This document shows, piece after piece, positions 1-5,379 of a DNA stretch of 6,040 bases. The position numbers and the translations under genes are program-made. How positions within the stretch are numbered: position 1 is the stretch's first letter; every line of letters begins with the position of its first letter. Source of the stretch: Streptosporangiaceae bacterium (GTDB lineage: Bacteria; Actinomycetota; Actinomycetes; Streptosporangiales; Streptosporangiaceae). Location: assembly GCA_030045295.1 (NCBI GenBank), contig JASIGD010000628.1, forward strand, positions 1-6,040, written 5' to 3'. The notes under the pieces were generated by a model that was given only the letters and a program-made list of their open reading frames with translations, had not been told where the DNA came from and made no database searches.

Positions 1-286
1 GCGCCTCCGCCTGGATGACCGCGCCGTGGACCACGCACAGGTGACCGATGGTCGCACCCTCGCCGACCTCGGTCACCGGGTCGGTGCCTCCGTGCAGCAC
101 CGATCCGTCCTGGACGTTCGCGCCGCGCCGGACGATGATCGGCCCGAAATCGGCCCGCAGCACGGCTCCGTACCAGACCGATGCCTCGGCCTCGACGCGC
201 ACGTCCCCGACCAGGGTGGCGTTGGGTGCGATCCACGCCCTCGGGCTGACTTCCGGCTCCTGGCCTTCAAATGCGAACAATGGCAC
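1..286 (-). CDS. Gamma-carbonic-anhydrase-family protein (PaaY/CaiE/YrdA-like), C-terminus cut off by window edge
   Basis: Left-handed beta-helix (hexapeptide repeat) protein of the gamma-carbonic anhydrase superfamily; 95 residues are visible and about 75-100 more should lie off the left edge. The N-terminus reads MPLFAFEGQEPEVSP, the usual opening of this family, followed by the WIAPNATLVGDV and VWYGAVLRADFGPI repeats and NVQDGSVLHGG. The three expected zinc-ligand histidines are present at about residues 65, 82 and 87 (SVLHGG and GHLCVVHG). Relatives include CaiE (carnitine operon of enterobacteria) and PaaY (acyl-CoA thioesterase of phenylacetate catabolism), so carbonic anhydrase activity is not assured. 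I chose GTG at 286 because it fits the family N-terminus, though it has only a weak AGG upstream. An in-frame GTG at 301 has a better GAGG at 7-base spacing and would add five residues (MHHRQ). It follows the EamA gene on the same strand and is probably co-transcribed with it. Confidence 0.88.
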   Translation of the reverse strand, partial: MPLFAFEGQEPEVSPRAWIAPNATLVGDVRVEAEASVWYGAVLRADFGPIIVRRGANVQDGSVLHGGTDPVTEVGEGATIGHLCVVHGAVIQAEA

Positions 287-357
287 CTGCCTATGATGCA
301 CCCGGGCGCCTCGCGCGCCGGCCAGCAGCGTGAAGAAGGAGCCCTCGCCGGTAACGG

Positions 358-1323
358 CTACTGGCTGAAGCCGAGCAGGATGAGCCCGGCCAGGATCAGG
401 ATCGTCCCGCCGACCTGCTGACGCATCAGCCGTTCGCGGAAGATCAGCACCCCGCCGACCAGCGGAATGATCGGGTAGGCGCTGGAAACGGCGGCGGTCA
501 CCGCGACGAGCCCGACCTGGTCGCCCCGAGCGAAGAAGATGAGCCCGGCGGCGTCGGTCAGGCCCGCCGCAAGCGCCCACGCGAGCCCCGCGGCGAGCCG
601 GCCTCCCGCGGGCCGGCGCAACGGGGTAGCCAGCAGCCCGAGCAGCACTACCATCGCGCCGCCCCGGGCGATGACGACCGGGACCAGCCAGCCGAGATCG
701 CGCGTATACCGGCCGATCATGAAGCCACCCACGCCGTAGCAGAGGGCTGCGGCCAGGCCGAAGGCCACGCCGATGGCCGGCGCCCCGACCACCGCGGCCT
801 GAGCGCGGGCGCCTGACCGGTCAGGCGCCGGCGAGACGGCGGCCGGCAGGTCCGTGGCCTGCGCGATCGGGGCAAGCTCGGCTCGGGCAGCGCCCGCCGC
901 GGCGGGGTCGGGGACGGCATTGCGGCGCATCACCGACAGCATGACGCCGGCGACGGTAGCCACGACGCCGAAGACGGCCGCCATGCTCAGGTGCTCCCCG
1001 AGCAGCAGTACAGACAGCAGGGCGATCACCCCGCCGTAGCACGCGGAGATCGCACTGACCAGGCCGACGTGCCCGGATTCCAGGCCGCGGTAGAGCGCGA
1101 GGTATCCGGCGACCGCGATCACGCCGGCCAGCACCAGCCACCAGGCGGTGCTCCCCACGCCCCGAAACGAGAAATGGCCGACCAGGAACAAGGTCAGGTA
1201 GCCAGCCAGCCCGGCCATCTCGCCGAGAACCACGGTGCGCAGAGCGCCGATGCGCCGCGCGGCCACGGCGGCCAGGACGGTGGAAATTCCCCAGCTCAGG
1301 GCGGAGAGCAATCCGTAGGTCAT
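358..1323 (-). CDS. EamA/DMT-superfamily membrane transporter
   Basis: A 321-residue integral membrane protein of the drug/metabolite transporter (EamA) superfamily. Two homologous halves of about five hydrophobic helices each are visible (roughly residues 1-132 and 183-320). Each half ends in the family-typical segment: LLGEHLSMAAVFGVV near residues 107-121 and IFRERLMRQQVGGTI near 294-308, both followed by a last helix. Members export or exchange small metabolites such as amino acids; the substrate here cannot be read from sequence. The halves are joined by an unusually long Ala/Pro-rich, probably cytoplasmic linker (about residues 133-182). I chose ATG at 1323, which begins MTYGLLSALSWG directly with helix 1 and has GGAG nine bases upstream. 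An ATG at 1338 and one at 1401 would only add a charged non-family extension and intrude on the divergent promoter. It diverges from the IclR gene, with 81 bases between starts. Confidence 0.88.
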   Translation of the reverse strand: MTYGLLSALSWGISTVLAAVAARRIGALRTVVLGEMAGLAGYLTLFLVGHFSFRGVGSTAWWLVLAGVIAVAGYLALYRGLESGHVGLVSAISACYGGVIALLSVLLLGEHLSMAAVFGVVATVAGVMLSVMRRNAVPDPAAAGAARAELAPIAQATDLPAAVSPAPDRSGARAQAAVVGAPAIGVAFGLAAALCYGVGGFMIGRYTRDLGWLVPVVIARGGAMVVLLGLLATPLRRPAGGRLAAGLAWALAAGLTDAAGLIFFARGDQVGLVAVTAAVSSAYPIIPLVGGVLIFRERLMRQQVGGTILILAGLILLGFSQ

Positions 1324-1365
1324 GCGTTCGCGCTCCATCGACCCTGGGCGGTCACCGCTGGCGTC

Positions 1366-1383
1366 CGGTCCGCCGCCGGACCG
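1366..1383. promoter_or_regulatory. Inverted repeat CGGTCC-N6-GGACCG in the divergent EamA/IclR control region
   Basis: Perfect 6-base arms (1366-1371 and 1378-1383) separated by 6 bases, placed between the divergent starts at 1323 and 1405 and about 8 bases upstream of the candidate -10 box of the IclR gene. An IclR-type or other dimeric regulator could bind here to control both directions. GC-rich palindromes of this size arise by chance in such DNA, so this is a candidate only. It is unlike the element shared by the two downstream promoters. Confidence 0.35.
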
Positions 1384-1391
1384 ATCGTGGT

Positions 1392-1397
1392 TATGCT
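1392..1397 (+). promoter_or_regulatory. Candidate -10 box (TATGCT) for a leaderless IclR mRNA
   Basis: TATGCT fits the TANNNT pattern of actinobacterial -10 boxes and ends seven bases before the ATG at 1405. That is the spacing expected if transcription starts on the A of the start codon. No Shine-Dalgarno sequence precedes this ATG, which agrees with a leaderless mRNA. No clear -35 box is seen about 17 bases upstream, which is common for leaderless promoters but weakens the call. Confidence 0.45.
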
Positions 1398-1404
1398 GCA
1401 CCTT

Positions 1405-2199
1405 ATGTCACGCCCCGTGGCGAGCACTGCCGAAGTGCCAGGCCCGGCAACCGACGGCGTGCAGCGCATCCAGGCGGTGGACCGGGCCATCGTGCTGCTG
1501 AAGGCCGTCGCGGCGAGCACTACGCCGCCGACCGTGCTGGAGCTGGCCCGCCGCTGCGGCATCAACCGGGCCACCGCGTGGCGGCTGCTGCGCACGCTGG
1601 AGCATCACGGGCTGGTCGACCGGGACGCCGTCACGCAGCGGTACACCGTCGGGTACGGCGCGACGGTGGTCGCGTCGGCCGTGACCGACGACGCGCTGAT
1701 CCGCAGGGTCCGGCCGCTGCTGACCGACCTGAGCCTGCGCACCGGCGAGGCGGTCACGCTCGCCGTCGCACGCCGGTTCAATCTCGTCTATGTCGACCAG
1801 GTCGAGCCGCCGAACATGATGGCGCCGAACTGGCTGGACAAGCCGCTGCCCCTGCACGCTACGTCGGGCGGCAAGGCGTTCCTGGCCTGGCTGGGCCGCG
1901 ACGAGCGGGACGCGATCCTGCCGGCGGAACTGCGGCGTTATACCGATCACACCGTTACCGACCGAGAAGAGCTGGAACGTGAGCTCGCCGAGGTCCGCCG
2001 GACCGAATTCGCGCTCTGCGACCGGGAGTACGAGGAATTCTCCTCTGGCGCGTCGGCGGCGGTGCTCAATTCCGGGCGATCGCCGATCGCGGTCGTCAAC
2101 GTCTGGGGTCCGGCGCCGATGAACTCGGCCCGGCGGCTGCGTGAGATCGGCCGGGAAGCGGTGAAGACCGCGGGCGAGATCCGCGACATGCTCGACTGA
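1405..2199 (+). CDS. IclR-family transcriptional regulator
   Basis: A 264-residue protein with the full IclR layout. An N-terminal winged helix-turn-helix covers about residues 20-85 (RIQAVDRAIVLLKAV, then VLELARRCGINRATAWRLLR as the HTH). A C-terminal ligand-binding domain covers about 95-262, with the typical HATSGGKAFLAWL (151-163) and EEFSSGASAAVLN (210-222) segments. IclR proteins are dimeric or tetrameric, sense small metabolites, and usually control an adjacent catabolic operon as repressor or activator. The start is not certain: ATG 1405 is favoured by a -10 box seven bases upstream, while ATG 1393 would add MLHL; neither has a good ribosome-binding site. The gene diverges from the EamA transporter and lies directly upstream of the BKACE-hydrolase-dehydrogenase block, its most likely target (inference). 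The region upstream of ATG 1393 reads open in this frame as far as 991, but that part overlaps the EamA gene antisense and is not coding. Confidence 0.92.
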   Translation: MSRPVASTAEVPGPATDGVQRIQAVDRAIVLLKAVAASTTPPTVLELARRCGINRATAWRLLRTLEHHGLVDRDAVTQRYTVGYGATVVASAVTDDALIRRVRPLLTDLSLRTGEAVTLAVARRFNLVYVDQVEPPNMMAPNWLDKPLPLHATSGGKAFLAWLGRDERDAILPAELRRYTDHTVTDREELERELAEVRRTEFALCDREYEEFSSGASAAVLNSGRSPIAVVNVWGPAPMNSARRLREIGREAVKTAGEIRDMLD

Positions 2200-2204
2200 C
2201 GGCA

Positions 2205-2218
2205 CCCTGGCCGCAGGG
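2205..2218 (+). terminator. Weak stem-loop after the IclR gene, possible terminator
   Basis: A perfect 5-base stem CCCTG/CAGGG with loop GCCG starts six bases after the IclR stop codon and lies in a very GC-rich stretch (2200-2275). There is no T-run behind it, so it is not a classical intrinsic terminator; actinobacterial terminators often lack one. Apart from this hairpin and the promoter and operator downstream, I see nothing else in the 190-base gap 2200-2389. Confidence 0.2.
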
Positions 2219-2310
2219 CCGGCCGCAGCCGCCCGGCTCGAAGGCCCGCCGCGGCCCCCGCCACGACGGGTCCATCACGGTGGTTAGTGCTGGCGGGGTC
2301 GCGTCCCATA

Positions 2311-2340
2311 TTGACCGCCCGCTGACCAGGACTATACGCT
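2311..2340 (+). promoter_or_regulatory. Candidate sigma-70-type promoter of the BKACE-hydrolase-dehydrogenase block
   Basis: A -35-like TTGACC (2311-2316) is followed by TATACG (2333-2338, 16-base spacer) or TACGCT (2335-2340, 18-base spacer). Transcription would start near 2345-2348, giving a leader of about 45 bases that contains the shared operator and an excellent ribosome-binding site (AGGAGGT, 2377-2383). The -10 match is imperfect in either register. Confidence 0.5.
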
Positions 2341-2358
2341 GCACATTGATAACAAAAC

Positions 2359-2374
2359 GTTCGTATCGTGAACA
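2359..2374. promoter_or_regulatory. Putative operator, copy 1 (GTTCGTATCGTGAACA)
   Basis: This 16-base sequence recurs exactly at 5299-5314 before the solute-binding protein gene. Its core is an imperfect palindrome, GTTC-N7-GAAC (2359-2373), the size and shape of many IclR-family sites. It sits 19-20 bases downstream of the -10 box, inside the leader, where a bound protein would block transcription. A CACATT (2342-2347), also found beside copy 2, lies upstream. Binding by the neighbouring IclR protein is inference. Confidence 0.65.
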
Positions 2375-2389
2375 CCAGGAGGTGGCACG

Positions 2390-3322
2390 ATGGCAGGCAA
2401 GGTCATTATCACCTGCGCGCTCACGGGCTCCGGGCACACTCCGTCGATGTCGCCGTACCTGCCGTATACGGTCGGTGATGTCGTCGACCAGGGCGTGGCC
2501 GCCGCCGAAGCGGGCGCCGCGGTGCTGCACCTGCACGCGAGGAATCCCGAAGACGGCAGCCCTTCGGCCCAGCCGGCGCTATTCGCCGCGTACGCGAAGG
2601 GGATCAAGGCACGCAGCGACGTGGTGGTGAGCATCTCCACCGGCGGCGGCACCGGCATGACCGTCGAGGAGCGGCTGCAGGGAGTGCTCGAGCTGAAGCC
2701 GGAGCTGTGCACGCTGAACCTGGGCACGATGAACTACGGCAGCTTCCCGATGATCGACCGTTACAAGGGCCGGTTCAAGTACGACTGGGAAGAGCCGTAC
2801 CTGGAGTCGACCAGGGGCGAACCTTTCATCTCTACCTACTCGGACATCGAGTACATGCTCAAGGTGGTCGGCCCGCAGACAGGCACCCGGTTCGAGGCCG
2901 AGGCGTACGACACCTCTCACCTGTACACGCTGGCTTATTACCTGGACCGGGGCCTGGTCCAGCCACCGGTGTTCGTGCAGACCATCTTCGGCACGATGGG
3001 CGGGATCGGACCCGACGTGGACCACATCGTGCATATGAAGCGGACCGCCGACCGGCTGCTGGGCAACTCGTACCAGTGGTCGACCCTGGGGGCGGGGCGC
3101 TTCCAGATGGGCATCGTCACCGCGGCGGCGATCATGGGCTCGCACGTCCGCGTCGGCCTGGAAGACAGCCTTTACCTCGGCAAGGGCCAGATCGCCGAGT
3201 CCAACGCCAGCCAGGTCACCAAGATCAGGGGAATCCTCGAGGCGCTGTCACTGGAGGTGGCAACCCCGGCCGAGGCCCGCGAGATGCTGGGTCTCAAGGG
3301 CCTGGACAATGTGGGCTACTGA
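2390..3322 (+). CDS. BKACE (beta-keto acid cleavage enzyme, DUF849, 3-keto-5-aminohexanoate cleavage-like)
   Basis: A 310-residue TIM-barrel, Zn-dependent enzyme of the BKACE family. The family condenses a 3-keto acid with acetyl-CoA and splits it to acetoacetate plus a new acyl-CoA. Visible hallmarks are the N-terminal VIITCALTGSGHTPSMSPYLP, the zinc histidines H47 and H49 in VLHLHARNPEDG, the SISTGGGTG loop (81-89), and HVRVGLEDSLY. That last motif supplies the conserved arginine R254, zinc-ligand E258 and D259, matching Kce R226/E230/D231. Length is normal for the family. ATG 2390 has AGGAGG seven bases upstream. It resembles the widespread 'SMSPYLP...LGAGRFQM' DUF849 subgroup more than Pseudomonas CdhC, as far as I can recall that sequence, so dehydrocarnitine is a plausible but unproven substrate. 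It is the first gene of a likely operon and overlaps the next gene by 14 bases. Confidence 0.93.
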   Translation: MAGKVIITCALTGSGHTPSMSPYLPYTVGDVVDQGVAAAEAGAAVLHLHARNPEDGSPSAQPALFAAYAKGIKARSDVVVSISTGGGTGMTVEERLQGVLELKPELCTLNLGTMNYGSFPMIDRYKGRFKYDWEEPYLESTRGEPFISTYSDIEYMLKVVGPQTGTRFEAEAYDTSHLYTLAYYLDRGLVQPPVFVQTIFGTMGGIGPDVDHIVHMKRTADRLLGNSYQWSTLGAGRFQMGIVTAAAIMGSHVRVGLEDSLYLGKGQIAESNASQVTKIRGILEALSLEVATPAEAREMLGLKGLDNVGY

Positions 3323-4112
3323 CCCGCACCCGGAACACGAGTGCAGTACTGACCACGAGGGCATCGTCGGCGTTACCTTCGACAGCGACGGGCACCGCCT
3401 CGTCGGCACCTTCTACCTCGCCCGCGGCGACGAGCCGAAACCCACCGCGCTGTTGCTGCATGGCTGCCCCGGCCTGGAGAAGAACCTGGACCTCGCGGTC
3501 CTGCTCCGGGACCGGGGTTGGAATTCGCTGCTGTTTCACTATCGCGGCTGCTGGGGCAGCGCAGGCCGGTACGACCTGCGCACCATTCCGCGCGACGTGA
3601 CCGCCGCGGTCGACCGCCTGACGGGCTGCCCGCACGTGGACCGCGGCCGGATCGCGGTGGTAGGTCACAGCCTGGGCGGCTGGGCCGCCATCGTGACCGC
3701 GGCCGCCGAGCCGAGGCTGCGCGCGGTCGCCGTGTACGGAGCACCGGCGCGCCTCGGCGCCGCCCTGCGTCTGGACCGGGACCTGATCGAGGATGAGTTC
3801 ACCCGGTTCCTCGCGACCACGCCCGGCGAATTCACCGCTCAAGCGGCCGAGGTGGCGGAGCGGATTAACACGCTGGAGGCCGTCGCGGACATCGCACCGA
3901 GGCCGTTGCTCATCGTGCACGGTACCGCGGACCGGTGGGTGCCCGTGGAACAAGCCCGCGAGCTGCGGGCGCGGGCCCGGCCGCCCTCCCGCTACGTCGA
4001 GGTGGACGGCGCCAACCACTCCTTCTCCTGGCACCGGGCCGAACTGCGAGACCTGATCGCCGGCTGGCTGAGCGAGACGTGCGACCGCGAGCTGGCCAGG
4101 CAAGACACGTAA
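3309..4112 (+). CDS. Alpha/beta-hydrolase (dienelactone hydrolase/esterase-like)
   Basis: A 267-residue serine hydrolase of the alpha/beta fold without signal peptide, so cytoplasmic. Visible parts are the LLLHGCPG oxyanion-hole region (48-55), the FHYRGCWGSAG strand-loop (76-86), the nucleophile elbow VVGHSLGG with S121, the acid D208 in VHGTADRWVP, and H237 in GANHSF, so the triad is complete. The ATG at 3309 lies inside the end of the BKACE gene, with AAGGG eight bases upstream. No other in-frame ATG or GTG follows before the conserved fold, so translational coupling is likely. The position between BKACE and the carnitine-dehydrogenase-like gene suggests it acts on the pathway's acyl-CoA or on an ester or lactone precursor. 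Known carnitine clusters use a hot-dog thioesterase here instead (family knowledge), so the CoA-releasing role is inference. Confidence 0.87.
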   Translation: MWATDPHPEHECSTDHEGIVGVTFDSDGHRLVGTFYLARGDEPKPTALLLHGCPGLEKNLDLAVLLRDRGWNSLLFHYRGCWGSAGRYDLRTIPRDVTAAVDRLTGCPHVDRGRIAVVGHSLGGWAAIVTAAAEPRLRAVAVYGAPARLGAALRLDRDLIEDEFTRFLATTPGEFTAQAAEVAERINTLEAVADIAPRPLLIVHGTADRWVPVEQARELRARARPPSRYVEVDGANHSFSWHRAELRDLIAGWLSETCDRELARQDT

Positions 4113-4151
4113 CGAGGCGGGCGTCCAACGAGACGCGTGAGGGGCAACGGG

Positions 4152-5225
4152 ATGACCGATGTGCAGCCGGACCAGGCGCGCCGGGTGGGAATCGTCGGGG
4201 CCGGGGTGATCGGCGGCGGATGGGCGCTGCACTACCTCCGGACGGGCTTCGACGTTGACGTTTACGATCCGTCGCCGGACGCGCGAGCAGACCTGCTCCG
4301 CATGGTGAAGGCGAACTGGCCGCTGCTGGAGCAGATAGGGCTGCGCGACGGCGCGAGCCAGGACCGGCTCACCTGCCACGACAACCTGGCCGAGGCGGTC
4401 GCCGAGGCCGACGTGGTGCAGGAGAACGCGCCGGAGGACGGGACGGTCAAGCGGCGGGTGCTCGCCGACGTGGATCGCGCCGCCCGGCCCGGAGTGGTCA
4501 TCGCGTCGAGTACGTCCGGATTCGCGATGACGATGCTGCAAGCCGACTGCGAGCACCCAGAACGCTGCGTGGTCGGTCATCCGTTTAACCCGCCGTACCT
4601 GATACCCGTAGTCGAGGTGGTGGGCGGCGAGCGGACCGATCCCGCGGCCGTCGACTGGCTGGCCCGCTTCTACGCGAGCACGGGCAAGCGCCCGCTCCGC
4701 CTGAGCCGGGAACTCCCCGGGTTCGTCGGGAACCGGCTGCAGGAGGCCATGTGGCGGGAGGCGCTGCACATGGTGGCGGCGGGCGAGGCCACCGTCGAGG
4801 AGATCGACGCGTCAATCGCCTACGGCCCTGGTCTGCGCTGGGCGCTGATGGGTCCCTGCCTCACCTTCCACCTCGCCGGAGGTGTGGGCGGCATGGCGCA
4901 CATGCTGGACCACTTCGGGGCCGCGCTGGAAGAGCCGTGGACCCGGCTGCAGGCGCCGCCGCTCACGCCGGACCTCAGGGACCGGATGATCGAGGGCTGC
5001 CGGCGCGAGGCGGCCGGGCGTTCGGTCGCCGACCTGGAACGGACGCGCGACGGCTTCCTCGCGGAACTGCTCGGTCTGGTGGAGCGCTACGCGGTCACGC
5101 CGGCGACCGAGGCGGGGGAAATCGGGTCGGAGGAAATCAGATCCGCGCCGCCAGGCGGGCTCGCGGAGCCGAGCGCGCCGGCGGAGCCGGCGGGACCGAT
5201 CCCGGCCGAGCCCGCGATCCGCTGA
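4152..5225 (+). CDS. L-carnitine 3-dehydrogenase-like protein (3-hydroxyacyl-CoA dehydrogenase family)
   Basis: A 357-residue NAD-dependent dehydrogenase. The Rossmann motif VGIVGAGVIGGGW (G16, G18, G21) is followed by an acidic residue at the end of strand 2 (D39), fitting NAD rather than NADP. The family catalytic residues S120 (SSTSGF), H143 (GHPFNPPYLIPVVEVVGGE), E155 and N194 (PGFVGNRL) are present. HPERCVVGHPFNP, MWREALHMV and GPGLRWALMGPCLTFHLAGG closely follow the pattern I know from bacterial L-carnitine dehydrogenases (Pseudomonas CdhA/LCDH, about 320 residues), which oxidise L-carnitine to 3-dehydrocarnitine. ATG 4152 has GAGGGG seven bases upstream; GTG 4137 is less likely. Oddity: residues about 314-357 form an Ala/Pro/Glu-rich low-complexity tail beyond the normal family end. 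It lies 39 bases after the hydrolase in the same likely operon. A different 3-hydroxy acid substrate remains possible. Confidence 0.9.
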   Translation: MTDVQPDQARRVGIVGAGVIGGGWALHYLRTGFDVDVYDPSPDARADLLRMVKANWPLLEQIGLRDGASQDRLTCHDNLAEAVAEADVVQENAPEDGTVKRRVLADVDRAARPGVVIASSTSGFAMTMLQADCEHPERCVVGHPFNPPYLIPVVEVVGGERTDPAAVDWLARFYASTGKRPLRLSRELPGFVGNRLQEAMWREALHMVAAGEATVEEIDASIAYGPGLRWALMGPCLTFHLAGGVGGMAHMLDHFGAALEEPWTRLQAPPLTPDLRDRMIEGCRREAAGRSVADLERTRDGFLAELLGLVERYAVTPATEAGEIGSEEIRSAPPGGLAEPSAPAEPAGPIPAEPAIR

Positions 5226-5233
5226 TGTGATCC

Positions 5234-5262
5234 TTGACACACTAAGCGGGCCTCTTTACACT
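5234..5262 (+). promoter_or_regulatory. Near-consensus sigma-70-type promoter of the solute-binding protein gene
   Basis: A perfect -35 TTGACA (5234-5239), a 17-base spacer and TACACT (5257-5262) as -10 make a strong housekeeping-type promoter starting nine bases after the dehydrogenase stop codon. Transcription would start near 5269, leaving a leader of about 110 bases that carries the repeat cluster and operator copy 2. It lets the transporter be transcribed separately from the catabolic genes. Confidence 0.75.
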
Positions 5263-5273
5263 CCACCCCAACA

Positions 5274-5291
5274 GCATAAATCACATTATGC
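5274..5291. promoter_or_regulatory. Inverted repeat GCATAA-N6-TTATGC just downstream of the promoter
   Basis: Perfect 6-base arms (5274-5279 and 5286-5291) are separated by 6 bases, centred about 13 bases after the predicted transcription start. The AT-rich arms stand out in this GC-rich DNA. The right arm is part of the tandem 9-base repeat that follows. It is a likely regulator binding site; which protein binds is unknown. Confidence 0.5.
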
Positions 5292-5299
5292 ACATTATG
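5282..5299 (+). repeat. Tandem direct repeat, 2 x CACATTATG
   Basis: Two identical 9-base units stand head to tail (5282-5290 and 5291-5299); the last G is also the first base of operator copy 2. One helical-turn-like spacing (9 bases) fits two protein subunits binding on about the same DNA face. A related CACCTTATGT occurs at 1399-1408 over the IclR start, and CACATT at 2342-2347. Confidence 0.7.
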
Positions 5300-5314
5300 T
5301 TCGTATCGTGAACA
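5299..5314. promoter_or_regulatory. Putative operator, copy 2 (GTTCGTATCGTGAACA)
   Basis: Identical over 16 bases to 2359-2374. Here the palindrome extends one pair further (TGTTC-N7-GAACA, 5298-5314). It lies 36 bases downstream of the -10 box, within the leader. Two copies before two functionally linked transcription units suggest a shared regulator, most simply the IclR protein encoded in the window. Confidence 0.65.
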
Positions 5315-5342
5315 GCTAAAGAACCGCGGCATCCGGATTCAT

Positions 5343-5357
5343 AGCGGCCCCACCGCT
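5343..5357 (+). other. Small hairpin in the leader of the solute-binding protein mRNA
   Basis: AGCGG/CCGCT, a 5-base perfect stem with a 5-base loop (CCCCA), ends 14 bases before the ribosome-binding GGAG. It may be incidental or may stabilise the long leader. I see no known riboswitch fold and no T-run. Confidence 0.2.
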
Positions 5358-5379
5358 TCGCGCACCGCCGGGAGCAGGA

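Noticed and set aside
26..421. Plus-strand open frame at the left end
   Set aside because: It lies opposite the gamma-carbonic-anhydrase gene, whose minus-strand translation contains three zinc-ligand histidines and hexapeptide repeats; the plus frame has no recognisable features.
991..1404. A long N-terminal extension of the IclR protein (open frame from 991)
   Set aside because: It is antisense to the conserved EamA membrane protein, has hydrophilic composition unlike any IclR N-terminus, and IclR proteins are normally about 250-270 residues, fitting a start at 1405.
1408..2205. Minus-strand open frame of 265 codons opposite the IclR gene
   Set aside because: It mirrors the IclR gene almost end to end; there is no recognisable domain, and the plus-strand frame has clear family motifs.
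3294..4769. Minus-strand open frame of 491 codons opposite the hydrolase and dehydrogenase
   Set aside because: It is a shadow of two genes with complete catalytic motifs on the plus strand; its translation is rich in Arg, His and Pro with no recognisable fold, as expected in high-GC DNA.
5191..5204. CGGGA/TCCCG stem-loop near the dehydrogenase stop as a terminator
   Set aside because: It is a 5-base stem inside the coding tail, upstream of the stop codon and without a T-run; likely a by-product of GC-rich low-complexity codons.
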